Source: JACKAQ01 sp965227145 (GTDB lineage Bacteria; Calditrichota; Calditrichia; RBG-13-44-9; J075). From it: a DNA stretch of 64,000 nt. The notes beneath the pieces were generated by a model. The model worked only from the letters and a program-made list of their open reading frames with translations, was not told the DNA's origin and did not search any database. This document shows, piece after piece, positions 53,639-63,527 of this stretch; position 1 is the first letter of the stretch, and the number at the start of each line of letters is the position of its first letter. Both the position numbers and the translations under genes were made by a program. The stretch lies in NCBI GenBank assembly GCA_965227145.1, contig OZ245730.1, forward strand, positions 5,084,001 through 5,148,000, read 5' to 3'.

Positions 53639-56188
53639 TCAATTTGCAGATAAATTTTGATGAACATCCGCTGGCGAATGGAAGCTGATGCCCGGCAATC
53701 CGTCGCCGGTTTCGCCGGTGATGCGGAAATAAAAGCCCCAATCAAAATCCGTATTCGTGATTTTGAGCAGCAATTTATTGTACCCGGGACGTAGCACAAC
53801 GGTTACTAAATCGCGATCCAGCTTGGCATCTTCTTTCAAATAATGTTGCCAAATCAAATCGTCATTCAGCCACAGTTTGCAGGTTTCGTCCGTGCCCAAA
53901 CGGATTTGCACTTTCTGCTCTTCGGATGCGTAAACATATGTCCAGGCGTATGCGACAGACCAGGTATATGGCTGAAATTGTGCCTGCAAATTGACGTATC
54001 CATCCAGATAGCCGTCGTTTGCGGGCTGCCAGCGGTGCGCTTTTCCGTTAAAAATATGATCGGACTGAGTTTTTTGGCGCACTTCCGGCGGAAAAGTGTA
54101 ATTGAAAGGCGATTCCGTTTTGCCGGAAAACGGTCCGGCGAGATCCCATTGGTATTCCATCGGCATGCCCAAATCGCGAAATTCTTTTTGCACTGCCGGA
54201 ATATTTTTTTGCTGTCCGTAAATGCGGGCGCGGAGTAATTTGCTCAAATATTGCAGATCTTTCCGGTCTGTGGTGCGGGCAATTTCCAGCAATCGCTGGA
54301 TAAACGGGTTATTCTCCGGCTTCACAGTTGCTTCGTAATCCATTGTTTCGATGATAAATTTCCAACCGCTGCCCCAACCGCTGTTGTATTTCATGGTGAA
54401 CAAATCGATCAACGCTTCTCCGTGATCGGCAAAAATGCGGTGCGCAGCGTCCCGGTTTCCGGTGCGGAGATAGTTATATCCCAACGCAAAACGCAGGACA
54501 GTCTGGATATCCGAAACCGTCATTTTGGGTTCGATATGTTCCAGCAACGTTACCAGTTTTTCCGGCGGGATGCTTTGGTTTGAAAAGCTGAAGTTCAGGA
54601 AACTGTTGATCAACTCCACATCGGGCGGCTGGTTGAGCAATTTTGCCTCAAAGTGACGAAAAGCAGTTTGCTCCAATCGCTCCGCTTGCAGGCTGTCGCC
54701 GAGGCTTTTATACAGCTCGACCGCGAGCATCATCGGATACACTTCGGTGGGTTGGGCGTTCAGCACTTCGCTGAACAGACGGGCGGCGACATCCGGCTGA
54801 CCAAACCGCCAATAAATCAACGCGCGATACACTTTGGTATGCAGCTTAACCTGAGCGCTCGGCGCGTGTTCAACGGTGTAATCCGAATAGCGCAGCGCTT
54901 CCGCCATATCGCCTTTTTCCACGGCGATTTCGGCGAGCCGCAGCGCAGTGAAGAAAAACTGCGGCCAGCGGCGCATTACCACGTTAAATTCTTCAACGGC
55001 TTCGTCCAACCGACCGGCACGCATCAAAATTTCGCCTTTGCTGTCGTATGGATTTGGCTCATCCGGGCGGGCAGATTTGTATTTTTCGATATATTGCAGC
55101 GCGGTTGTAAAGTCGCCGCGTTTGGCAAAAAGGTAGCCCATCAAATTTAGGGTGTTCGCGTGACCGGGATCTTTCGCCAGAACCGATTCGAAAGCCGTTA
55201 CCGCATCGTTCAAATTGCCGATATTTGCGTAAAATTGCGCCAGTTCCAATCGCAGCTCGATGTTGGCGGGATAGCGTTTTACAGCGTTTTTCAACGTGTT
55301 AAAATAGGCGCGATAATCGCGTTTAAACGATTCCTCCAGCAGTTCGACATACACCAAATCCGATTCGCCGAGTTTGTGCGAATACTGCTGCACTTTGCCG
55401 AAATAATATTTGAATTCATCCGAATCCATCAGCGAGCGTTTGATTTGCGCCATGCGCAAATAGGCCATCGCAAATGTGCTGTCATACGCAATTGCCTCTT
55501 TCAGGCATTGTTCTGCTTCCACAAACAGCAATTTATCACGATTCGCCAATGCTTCGGAATAGCAGCGAAATGCCTCGATCGAACGGGTCATATCTGCCAG
55601 TTCCAACCGCGAATCGGAGAATTCTCCGGTGTCATCCCGCAGGTCGCCGTGTACTTTTTGGGAGAGCTCATCGACCATCGAAAATATCCGTTCCAGACTT
55701 TCGCCCTGAACGGCAGCTCGCCGAACCACCTGCCCGGAAAGAACGTCGATCATTTCGGTGTGAATCGTGAGCCGATTGGCTTCGCGGCTGAATTTTCCGG
55801 TGAGCAAAATTTCTGCCTGTGCTTCCCGCGCAGCGGAAAGTTCGCTGGCGATTGCGGCGGCGGAGTCGCGGGTTGTAACGGGATTTTCCCCGGTTTGGGC
55901 AAGCTGAAAAACGCTGAGATACGGCGATTGGCTGAGTTCCGTGCGGAGCATATCCGCCAGTCCGCGGCACAGCCAGTTCAACGATTGATCTTTGGAATTA
56001 TTGTGAAATGCGACGATGGCAATGGCACGCTGTTCATTTTCGGCGAGGCGCACCACGCTGGCACGGGCATTTGCGGCAGATTCGCCGTCTGCCACATCTG
56101 CGAGTTTAATTTTCCGGGCGTCGCCATCGCTGCAGGCGAGGAACGCACCAAAAATGGTGATGCTCAGCAGTAGCCATCGAATGTGCAT
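53639..56188 (-). CDS. TPR-repeat lipoprotein with TolB/FlgO-like N-terminus
   Basis: 849 residues. The lipoprotein signal is LLLSITIFGAFLAC. Residues ~50-190 contain a domain like that of FlgO/CsgG-type and adenylate-cyclase-linked TPR proteins (AIAIVAFHNNSKDQSLNWLC, GLADMLRTELSQSPYLSVF). Many TPRs follow (about 210-600; for example AVTAFESVLAKDPGHANTLN). The last ~150 residues form a beta-sandwich-like region (VQIRLGTDETCKLWLNDDLI, LRPGYNKLLLKITNTDFDWG), resembling carbohydrate-active or PA14-like sandwich domains. A scaffold at the cell envelope is likely. AAAGGAA precedes the ATG. I do not know its partner. Confidence 0.88.
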   Translation of the reverse strand: MHIRWLLLSITIFGAFLACSDGDARKIKLADVADGESAANARASVVRLAENEQRAIAIVAFHNNSKDQSLNWLCRGLADMLRTELSQSPYLSVFQLAQTGENPVTTRDSAAAIASELSAAREAQAEILLTGKFSREANRLTIHTEMIDVLSGQVVRRAAVQGESLERIFSMVDELSQKVHGDLRDDTGEFSDSRLELADMTRSIEAFRCYSEALANRDKLLFVEAEQCLKEAIAYDSTFAMAYLRMAQIKRSLMDSDEFKYYFGKVQQYSHKLGESDLVYVELLEESFKRDYRAYFNTLKNAVKRYPANIELRLELAQFYANIGNLNDAVTAFESVLAKDPGHANTLNLMGYLFAKRGDFTTALQYIEKYKSARPDEPNPYDSKGEILMRAGRLDEAVEEFNVVMRRWPQFFFTALRLAEIAVEKGDMAEALRYSDYTVEHAPSAQVKLHTKVYRALIYWRFGQPDVAARLFSEVLNAQPTEVYPMMLAVELYKSLGDSLQAERLEQTAFRHFEAKLLNQPPDVELINSFLNFSFSNQSIPPEKLVTLLEHIEPKMTVSDIQTVLRFALGYNYLRTGNRDAAHRIFADHGEALIDLFTMKYNSGWGSGWKFIIETMDYEATVKPENNPFIQRLLEIARTTDRKDLQYLSKLLRARIYGQQKNIPAVQKEFRDLGMPMEYQWDLAGPFSGKTESPFNYTFPPEVRQKTQSDHIFNGKAHRWQPANDGYLDGYVNLQAQFQPYTWSVAYAWTYVYASEEQKVQIRLGTDETCKLWLNDDLIWQHYLKEDAKLDRDLVTVVLRPGYNKLLLKITNTDFDWGFYFRITGETGDGLPGISFHSPADVHQNLSAN

Positions 56189-56257
56189 AAAATTCCTTTG
56201 AAATTATTATCCATCCACAAATTTTATTAACGCAGCAAAACGCAAATTGTTGCGCGG

Positions 56258-58231
56258 TCAGGCGTTTGTTTGCAGTTTCAGCGCGGCTATCGCTGTTTCG
56301 GCATCCGCGATCATCGGTTTTGCGGAAACAGCTTCACCAACCGCCTGACGGATCCACACTTGCGGTGCGATGCGCCCGAGTTTGCACATCCGCTCCATTT
56401 CCACCGCCAGATTTTTATCGCGCAAAAAATGATTGATCTGATACGCGATAATGTGCCCGATTGCGTAATCCGGAATATACATGCCGCAATAAAAAATATG
56501 CGAATAAATCGCCAGCAGCGGGCTGTCTTTCACGTCGAAATTCGGGGCGAAAAATTCGTTCCAGATATCGGTGGCAAGCTCGATTACCGCGGTTTTCAGC
56601 GTTGCCGCGTCCGCACCGGGATTGGCATACAGCCAGCGCCAGATACGCATATCCAGCAGCGAAACGCCGGCAATTTCCGCGGTTTGCCACAACTCGTGCA
56701 GCACGACGGTATCGCTTTTGGCAGATGCGCCGGTTTTGCCCAATACATCCAGATCGCGCCCCTGAAAAACAAATGCGAACGCCTCGGTAAATGCGGTGTT
56801 CGGCACGCCTTCCAGCGTGTAAAAATCGATATCGTTCAACGTGAATACCTGCTCCACGGTGTGCCCGAGTTCGTGCATTGCGGTGTTGAATCCTTTGTAA
56901 TCCATCCCGCCGCGGGGAACGCGGGTGCGCAGGTGCGCTTTGTCCCAGCGCATTTTTGCGCCCAGCGCATGTCCGGCACCGCGCGATGCATCCACCGCGA
57001 TGTAATTTTGCAAATATTTCGCCCGCGATGCCGTAAATCCGAGCGATTCCAGCACGCTGTCCATTTTTTTCTGAAATGCGTCCACATTCGGGTAGCGTTT
57101 GCTGACCAGCTCGTCCAGTTCTTCCTCGCGAATATCGCCGCCAGATTTCAGTCCGGTGTACCAGATGTCAAACGGTTGCAGGTCACGTTTCAATCGTTGG
57201 GAAATCAATTGTGCAATGTTTTTGAGCACCGGCGCAGAGAGCACTTCGATGAGCACCGCTTCCACTTCACCTTCCAGAATTTCCCGGTTTTGCTGAAATC
57301 TGCGGTCGATCAGCGATGGCGTGTCCGGCGTGTGCGCGTCAATCAACTGCTCCGCGTGAAAGGTTTTCAGCAGCGTTTCGTATCGGGCGTTGGCTTCCGG
57401 CGCGGCGTCCAGTTGTTTCCCGTGCGGATCGAACAGTGCGTTGCTGTGCGGATGCCAGACCACTTTGGGATTGTCCACCACCTGCCGGGGAATTTCCTGC
57501 GCGATAATCCGGGTCATCACCGTGTGCAATAATTCCTGTTTCGCCAGCCCGTCGGGATTGGCGTATTGCCCTTTAATTTCGTCGCGCAATCCCCAATGGC
57601 TGATCAGCTTCAGCGTTTCCGGAAACAGCGATTTTCCGTTCGCATCGCGTAAATTTCCGGCATAAATATTATAGTGATACACATACTCTTCCGCTGCGGT
57701 GTAAGCTATTGTATGTTTTTGCTTTACCTCGCCTGGAATGCGGTCTGCGAACAGCTCCGCCAGCCGGATTTCCGCCCATTTGCGGCGGCTCCAGTTTTCG
57801 CCGTCGCGGCTTTTGTTTTCCAGCGTTTCCAGCGGAAAATTGAGCAGCGCGACAAACGCCAGTTTGGTGGCGAACATGTCCGAAACCACATGCGCAAACA
57901 TGTCGAAATTGGCGAACAGTTGATCCACTTTCAGCAGGTCGCCGGTATCCACATGCAGCGACCAGTTGAACTGGCGATACACTTTGTGCAAATTGCCCAT
58001 CAGCGATTCCAGATTGCGTTGGAACCGGGTGAACACATCTTCCAGCAATGCGCTGTCCGAAATAAAATGCTGTCCGCAAAACTCCCCGAACGCCGGAAAA
58101 TCGCCGTCGCTGTCGCGCCAGCGTTGCGCGGCCTGCCGCACACCGGTTTCGATGCGCTGCCGCTGTTCCTCGCCGTGTTGCCCAACCAATTGCTGAACAA
58201 TTTTGGCCAATTGTTTATCTGAAAAATTCAT
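56258..58231 (-). CDS. M3-like zinc metallopeptidase
   Basis: 657 residues, no signal peptide seen. HELGH (H453, E454, H457) with E483 in FTEAFAF give the zinc site. The surrounding AMHELGHTVEQVFTLNDIDF and GVPNTAFTEAFAFVFQGRDL blocks resemble M3-like oligopeptidases and the related M2 clan. GGGAG precedes the ATG. It probably cleaves peptides in the cytosol. It follows a 392-base region that diverges to the repeat genes. Confidence 0.88.
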   Translation of the reverse strand: MNFSDKQLAKIVQQLVGQHGEEQRQRIETGVRQAAQRWRDSDGDFPAFGEFCGQHFISDSALLEDVFTRFQRNLESLMGNLHKVYRQFNWSLHVDTGDLLKVDQLFANFDMFAHVVSDMFATKLAFVALLNFPLETLENKSRDGENWSRRKWAEIRLAELFADRIPGEVKQKHTIAYTAAEEYVYHYNIYAGNLRDANGKSLFPETLKLISHWGLRDEIKGQYANPDGLAKQELLHTVMTRIIAQEIPRQVVDNPKVVWHPHSNALFDPHGKQLDAAPEANARYETLLKTFHAEQLIDAHTPDTPSLIDRRFQQNREILEGEVEAVLIEVLSAPVLKNIAQLISQRLKRDLQPFDIWYTGLKSGGDIREEELDELVSKRYPNVDAFQKKMDSVLESLGFTASRAKYLQNYIAVDASRGAGHALGAKMRWDKAHLRTRVPRGGMDYKGFNTAMHELGHTVEQVFTLNDIDFYTLEGVPNTAFTEAFAFVFQGRDLDVLGKTGASAKSDTVVLHELWQTAEIAGVSLLDMRIWRWLYANPGADAATLKTAVIELATDIWNEFFAPNFDVKDSPLLAIYSHIFYCGMYIPDYAIGHIIAYQINHFLRDKNLAVEMERMCKLGRIAPQVWIRQAVGEAVSAKPMIADAETAIAALKLQTNA

Positions 58232-58623
58232 CCCGAACTCCCTGAACCGTTTTCAACTTTATTTGTGATTTATTTATTGAACACAGCAAAATTCTGCCGT
58301 AATTTAGATCTGCCCAATCAAAGAATGTAAAGCAAAAATTTAGGAGCGAGATGATGCCCGGCCAAACAGTTTTGCGATTATTTTGCGAAACCGCTCCGGT
58401 TGGCGGAAATAAAAACCTGACAGGGTTGACAAGAAAAAACAACCTTAATTGCCTGTTTCCCCGGTTTATATGATCCGGGTAACCCTGTTTATCCTATTAA
58501 AAACCTGTTTCGATAAATTGAATGAAATCAGATAGTTGATGCAGAAACACAGCACGCAGATTGCCCGAAAAATGCTGCTGCTGAAGTAAACCAACCTATC
58601 ATAAAATTTTACAGGAGGGTATC
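58232..58623. other. Divergent region with remnant of a sorting-domain gene
   Basis: 392 bases between the M3-like gene and the first tandem secreted gene. The right end (58550-58623) is a copy of the linker between the tandem paralogues, including the last 12 codons of such a gene. The left part holds short CCTGTTT-like repeats (58460-58515) but no other gene. Confidence 0.6.
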
Positions 58624-58630
58624 ATGAAAC
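58550..58630 (+). repeat. 81-bp direct repeat, first copy
   Basis: Identical over 81 bases to 59931-60011: gene end, intergenic linker, ribosome site and the first codons. It marks the boundaries of a tandem duplication of about 1.38 kb. Confidence 0.95.
58551..58589 (+). pseudogene. 3' remnant of a deleted sorting-domain gene
   Basis: Encodes STQIARKMLLLK followed by a stop, identical at DNA level to the end of the gene at 58624-59970 (59932-59970). Upstream sequence shows no further homology. It is best explained as the end of an additional tandem copy that was lost. Confidence 0.75.
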
Positions 58631-59970
58631 GGATGATACTGGTTTTTCTCGCGGTGTTGATGGCGCCGGTTTTCGGGCAACAAAACTATACCTTTACCGA
58701 ACTGCGCGGTCTGCAAACAAATGTCGGTGACACCGTTTTGATTTACCGGAAATACCGACATTTTTCCAGTGGAAACGCAACGGCCACGTACAATCACATC
58801 TATTTATGGAATTTGACAACCGGAACAGACAGCTTGTTTTTGGAGGATTATTCTTCGGATGATCCATTTATGGGGTCGCGGGGACAAGGCGTTACCAGTT
58901 TGGGTTTCAGAAACAATGATCCGCAACAGTATGTTGCCGGAGGTCATTTGTCCTACTGGTTTGCCACAGAAAACGATCGAAGCCCAAGCCCGGTTGTGTT
59001 TTTACCAGATTCGATTGTGCCGATTCTTTGGATCGGTTATGTAGACATCATCCGCGTTTCCCGGCAAAATCCCTATCTCGTTTATGGCAGTGTCGGCGGT
59101 AATTTTATGAAAAGCACGGACGGCGGTCATCACTGGGATTTCGATTACAACAATCCTTTTCAAAAAGCGCTGGTGGAAATTTCTCCATTCAACGACCAGG
59201 TTGTTTTCGGTTTTGACTGGGATATCGGATTGCAAAAATCCACAGACGGCGGCGTTACGTTTACCGCAATCAATGATACCAACGCAACTAAGGAATTCCG
59301 GAGAATCGCATTTGACAAAGATGAGCAACATCTTTATGCCGTTGCTTTAAACGACGCACCAAGCCGGAATGAATTTCTTCGCTCCACAGATTTTGGCGAT
59401 AGCTGGGAGTTTATGACGCCGCTGCCGGTTTACTATTCGTTTATTGCAGACCCAACTGTATCGGGCAGGGTGTATCGCATACCCAAAAACAGCAATATTA
59501 TTGAATATAGCGATGATTATGCTCAAACATTTTCTGAACTGGTACATTTTCCCGAAATCGTGACAGGCTTTTACAAGCTACCCAATAGTGAAACTTATTT
59601 TGCCACCACCACAACCAAACTATACCAGATTGCGCCGGGTGATACGGTTTTATTGCGGGATTTGCAAGCGGTGGGCATCGGCGAGCCGCCGGCGAGCTTC
59701 GCGGAGGGATTTGCGCTGCACCAGAATTACCCAAACCCGTTTAATCCGTCCACCACGATTGCCTTTGATTTGCCGAAATCTGCGGAAATCGAGTTGGCAA
59801 TTTTCGACATCGCCGGGCGAAAAGTGGCAACGGTCGCCGCCGGGAAATACGCCGCCGGTTCGCACACCGTAACATTCAACGCTGAAAATCTATCCACTGG
59901 CGTATATTTTTATCGATTGCAGACAAAATCCAGCACGCAGATTGCCCGAAAAATGCTGCTGCTGAAGTAA
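58624..59970 (+). CDS. Secreted BNR/Asp-box protein with sorting domain, paralogue 1
   Basis: 448 residues. A signal peptide (ILVFLAVLMAPVFGQ) leads to repeats with Asp-box motifs (KSTDGGHHW, KSTDGGVTF, RSTDFGDSW), as in sialidase- and Vps10-like propellers. The last ~85 residues (FALHQNYPNPFNPSTTIAFD ... LSTGVYFYRLQ) are an FCB-type sorting domain. AGGAGGG precedes the ATG. The next gene is a close paralogue. Function at the surface unknown. Confidence 0.93.
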   Translation: MKRMILVFLAVLMAPVFGQQNYTFTELRGLQTNVGDTVLIYRKYRHFSSGNATATYNHIYLWNLTTGTDSLFLEDYSSDDPFMGSRGQGVTSLGFRNNDPQQYVAGGHLSYWFATENDRSPSPVVFLPDSIVPILWIGYVDIIRVSRQNPYLVYGSVGGNFMKSTDGGHHWDFDYNNPFQKALVEISPFNDQVVFGFDWDIGLQKSTDGGVTFTAINDTNATKEFRRIAFDKDEQHLYAVALNDAPSRNEFLRSTDFGDSWEFMTPLPVYYSFIADPTVSGRVYRIPKNSNIIEYSDDYAQTFSELVHFPEIVTGFYKLPNSETYFATTTTKLYQIAPGDTVLLRDLQAVGIGEPPASFAEGFALHQNYPNPFNPSTTIAFDLPKSAEIELAIFDIAGRKVATVAAGKYAAGSHTVTFNAENLSTGVYFYRLQTKSSTQIARKMLLLK

Positions 59971-60011
59971 ACCAACCTATCATAAAATTTTACAGGAGGG
60001 TATCATGAAAC
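59931..60011 (+). repeat. 81-bp direct repeat, second copy
   Basis: Second copy of the linker described at 58550-58630, spanning the end of paralogue 1 and the start of paralogue 2. Confidence 0.95.
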
Positions 60012-61339
60012 AAATGATACTGGTTTTTCTCGCAGTGTTGATGGTGCCGGTTTTCGGGCAATCCAACAAACATTTCACAGAATTGCGGGGCATGGAAGAC
60101 AGCCTCGGCAATACGCACCTGTTTTACCGGATGCATTATGAGATTATCAATAGTACCGGCGAATGGTATTACAATAACCTGCATCATTTTAAATTAGACA
60201 CAGGAGCTGACACGCTTTTACTACAGGATTATGCATATACGATATATAGTCGGGATGGCTGGTTTGCCCAAAGTATTGTGGATTACGATTTCTGGAATCA
60301 CGACCCTGAAAACTGGATAGCTTGCGGTTCAAATTACGATCTCGATCCCTCTCCGCGTGTCTGGATTCGTGGCGAAGAAATTTTTCCCGAAGGATTAATC
60401 ACCGGTGAAGTCACTGGTCTCTCACTTTCACGCCAGAATGATTCGTTAGCGTATGCCAGTAATAACGGATATTTTATTTACAGCACAGACGGTGGTTACA
60501 ACTGGCAATATGATTCCAATAATTTGATAGAAGTTTTTGTTGTTGATGTTTCACCATTTAACGATCAGATTTTATTTGGAACAGCTTATCAAGGTTTTGA
60601 CAATGTTCTGAAAAAATCAACGGACGGTGGGAACACATTTTACACTGTGAGCGATATTGGATTATGGGAAGATGGAAACAGTTTGATATTTTTTGACGCC
60701 GACAGCCATCATATTTATGGTCATTCCTCCCGCTATTTGGAACCAGAACGCATGCTCATCTCGGATGATTTCGGCGAATCCTGGCAAACCCTTTTTGCAG
60801 ATGACAAAATTCGCATGGCCGTAAACAGCGCTGTCAGCGGTGAAATTTTCGTCAGCCGAAACGACTCCATATTCCAAAGCGCGGATTACGGACAAACATT
60901 TTCGCTGTTCTGGGATATGCCGGATACGGTGATCGGCATTTACAAAAAACCCGCCGGCGACCTGCTTTACGCAGCCACCACATCCAAAATTTACGAAATC
61001 TCTACGACCGACACGACCGTGTTGAAAATGCTCGATCCGGTGGGCATCGGCGAGCCGCCGGCGAGCGTCGCGGAGGGATTTGCGCTGCACCAGAATTTCC
61101 CGAATCCGTTTAATCCGTCCACCACGATTGCCTTTGATTTGCCGCAATCCGCGGAAATCGAGCTGGCAATTTTCGACATCGCCGGGCGAAAAGTGGCAAC
61201 GGTCGCCGCCGGGAAGTTCGCCGCCGGTTCGCATTCGCTGAATTTTGATGCGGCGAATCTGGCTTCAGGGGTGTATTTCTATCAATTGAGCGCGGAAAAC
61301 GGCGTGCGGCTGTCGCGAAAAATGCTGCTGTTACAATAA
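60005..61339 (+). CDS. Secreted BNR/Asp-box protein with sorting domain, paralogue 2
   Basis: 444 residues. Signal peptide nearly identical to paralogue 1 (one codon pair differs at the start). The body aligns in order (VDVSPFNDQILFGTA, KSTDGGNTF) but is strongly diverged. The C-terminal domain (EPPASVAEGFALHQNFPNPF ... LASGVYFYQL) is again nearly identical at DNA level to paralogue 1 (59671-59864 against 61040-61233). AGGAGGG ribosome site, 34 bases after the previous stop. Confidence 0.93.
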   Translation: MKQMILVFLAVLMVPVFGQSNKHFTELRGMEDSLGNTHLFYRMHYEIINSTGEWYYNNLHHFKLDTGADTLLLQDYAYTIYSRDGWFAQSIVDYDFWNHDPENWIACGSNYDLDPSPRVWIRGEEIFPEGLITGEVTGLSLSRQNDSLAYASNNGYFIYSTDGGYNWQYDSNNLIEVFVVDVSPFNDQILFGTAYQGFDNVLKKSTDGGNTFYTVSDIGLWEDGNSLIFFDADSHHIYGHSSRYLEPERMLISDDFGESWQTLFADDKIRMAVNSAVSGEIFVSRNDSIFQSADYGQTFSLFWDMPDTVIGIYKKPAGDLLYAATTSKIYEISTTDTTVLKMLDPVGIGEPPASVAEGFALHQNFPNPFNPSTTIAFDLPQSAEIELAIFDIAGRKVATVAAGKFAAGSHSLNFDAANLASGVYFYQLSAENGVRLSRKMLLLQ

Positions 61340-61454
61340 ATTTGCAGTTAGTGAAATCGCGCATTCACCGAAATTGTATTTTGGTAATTGATCCGGGTTT
61401 CGTAAACTCGCCAAATTTCAGAAACAGCTACGCTAACGAAAACGGGTTCAGGTT

Positions 61455-63497
61455 ATGAGAAAACTTTTCACCAAAGCAATTGCATTTATTGGATTTACAC
61501 TACTTTTTTCACTGCCGGGTTTCGCGCAGTGGGGCAATACGCCGGGCAGCAACACTGCCATCGCGGATACCGCGGGCGAGCAAATTCTGCCAAAAATAGG
61601 CGCAACTTCCGATGGCGGCGCGTTCATCAGTTGGTACGATTCGCGCGGCGGCAACGGGATGTATAAAATTTACCTCCAGCGCATCAACAAAAAAGGCGAG
61701 CCGCAGTGGCAAGCCAACGGCATGCTGGTCAGCGATGAACCGTCGATGACGTTCGTGACCGATTACGATATGGCAGTGGACGCGGATGACAACGCCATCG
61801 TGGTATTTGCGGATGTCCGCAACGGTGCCGATCTGGACGTATTTGCCTACAAAATCGACAGCGACGGGAATTATGTGTGGAGCGCGGACGGCGTTGAGCT
61901 GTCCACCATCGGGGATTTTAACGCATCGCCAAAAGTGGCGGTAACGGACGCTGGTAATTACGTATTTGTGTGGCCGGGTTCGGATACGCAGCAACATATC
62001 GGGATGCAAAAATTGTCCAATGACGGGCAAAAAATGTGGGGCGAAACGGAGAAAACCATCGCCCCCGCAGCCAGTCACAACCTCACCTATCCAGATGCCG
62101 TTCCGGCGCTCGGCGATGATGTTATCGTCATCTGGACCGATTACACCGGACCGTTTTTCAGCCCGATCACCAACGATATTTTCACCCAAAAATTTGACAC
62201 GGACGGCAACCCGAAATGGGACGCCGCCAATATTGGCGTTTACACCGGATTGAGCGGATTGCCCGGATACGAGTGGCCGCACCTCATCAGCGATCACAAC
62301 GGCGGCGCGTTTTACAGCTGGTACGCAGATCGCGACAGTAACAATTTGTTCGAGGCGTTTGTGCATCACATCGATTCGTCCGGTGCAGCGGTTTTCCCGG
62401 AAAACGGCATCAGCGCGAGCACACTCGGCAGCATGCACCACATTTCCCCGGCGCTGGCATACATGCCCGAAACCGGCGAATTGTTCGCATATTGGATCGA
62501 GGAAAACGGGCTGCAATCGGTGTTCGGGATTTACGGGCAAAAATTTTCCGCGCAGGGCGAACGGTTGTGGCCGGACAACGGCAAAATGTTTCTCGCTGTC
62601 GCAGATCCCGAAATACAGGGGCTTACACCAATCGCCGGCAGCGATGAAATTTATGTGACCTATCTGCGGCGTCCGTCCGGTTCGTTCAGCTTGATGAATC
62701 TGTATGCAATGATCACCGATCGCAACGGCAACGTTGCAGGCAACGAACCGGTGCTGATGTCCGATGCTGCCAGCTCCAAAGGTTCATTGGTTGGCGCGGT
62801 GAGTTCGCACAATGTGCTGATGAGCGCATGGGACGACGAGCGCAACGACGGCGGCGCGATTTACGCGCAAAACCTGAATCCCGATGGTTCACTCGGCTAT
62901 CAGGCGTTGCCGGTGAGCTTCGCGATTACCAGCCCGGCTGACAGCAGCGAGTGGACGCAACTGCCTGTTCCCGTTACGTTTACGGTTGCCAACTTTGCGA
63001 TCGATTCTGCCAATGGCGATGGCTACATTCGCGCTTTTTTGAATGGCTCCCCACTGGCAAATGTGGTCAATACCGATACACTATGGCTGGATACACTCGC
63101 TATTGGCAACAACGAGTTGGTACTGGAATTGGTCGATCCGGAAGGCAATCCGCTATCCCCGGCAATTAGCGATACAGTAGTTTTAACATACATCGAACCG
63201 TTGGCAATTGAGCCGGGAACCGGCGTTGCGCGCAGTTTTGCGCTGGCACAAAACTACCCGAATCCGTTCAATCCGAGCACGACCATCGCGTTTGAGTTGC
63301 CGCAATCCGCAACAATTGAGTTGGGTGTATTCGATATCACCGGACGCAAAGTGGCGACTGTCGCTGCCGGAAATTACGCTGCCGGCCACTACTCACTGAA
63401 TTTTGATGCAAAAAATCTGGCTTCCGGCGTGTTTTTCTATCGCTTAACTGCGGAAAACAGCGTACGCCTCACCCGCAAAATGATAATTTTGAAATAG
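61455..63497 (+). CDS. Secreted repeat protein with Ig-like segment and sorting domain
   Basis: 680 residues. Signal peptide (AIAFIGFTLLFSLPGFAQW). The main part has recurring strand-turn blocks such as ISWYDSRGGNGMYKIYLQRI, AVDADDNAIVVFADVRNG and YSWYADRDSNNLFEAFVHHI, which suggest a beta-propeller. An Ig-like segment follows (PVTFTVANFAIDSANGDGYI), then a sorting domain (FALAQNYPNPFNPSTTIAFE ... LASGVFFYRL). Its sorting domain is related to those of the paralogues but more distant. No specific function recognised. Confidence 0.92.
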   Translation: MRKLFTKAIAFIGFTLLFSLPGFAQWGNTPGSNTAIADTAGEQILPKIGATSDGGAFISWYDSRGGNGMYKIYLQRINKKGEPQWQANGMLVSDEPSMTFVTDYDMAVDADDNAIVVFADVRNGADLDVFAYKIDSDGNYVWSADGVELSTIGDFNASPKVAVTDAGNYVFVWPGSDTQQHIGMQKLSNDGQKMWGETEKTIAPAASHNLTYPDAVPALGDDVIVIWTDYTGPFFSPITNDIFTQKFDTDGNPKWDAANIGVYTGLSGLPGYEWPHLISDHNGGAFYSWYADRDSNNLFEAFVHHIDSSGAAVFPENGISASTLGSMHHISPALAYMPETGELFAYWIEENGLQSVFGIYGQKFSAQGERLWPDNGKMFLAVADPEIQGLTPIAGSDEIYVTYLRRPSGSFSLMNLYAMITDRNGNVAGNEPVLMSDAASSKGSLVGAVSSHNVLMSAWDDERNDGGAIYAQNLNPDGSLGYQALPVSFAITSPADSSEWTQLPVPVTFTVANFAIDSANGDGYIRAFLNGSPLANVVNTDTLWLDTLAIGNNELVLELVDPEGNPLSPAISDTVVLTYIEPLAIEPGTGVARSFALAQNYPNPFNPSTTIAFELPQSATIELGVFDITGRKVATVAAGNYAAGHYSLNFDAKNLASGVFFYRLTAENSVRLTRKMIILK

Positions 63498-63527
63498 GGA
63501 TAACAAAAATTTGGCTCGGCAGGCAAT

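Noticed and set aside
55160..57532. Two long plus-strand frames opposite the TPR and M3-like genes
   Set aside because: They mirror codons of conserved minus-strand genes and show no domain pattern.
58409..58515. Repeated CCTGTTT-like words and an imperfect palindrome before the tandem genes
   Set aside because: Short and irregular; no consistent unit length, so not called as a repeat or promoter.
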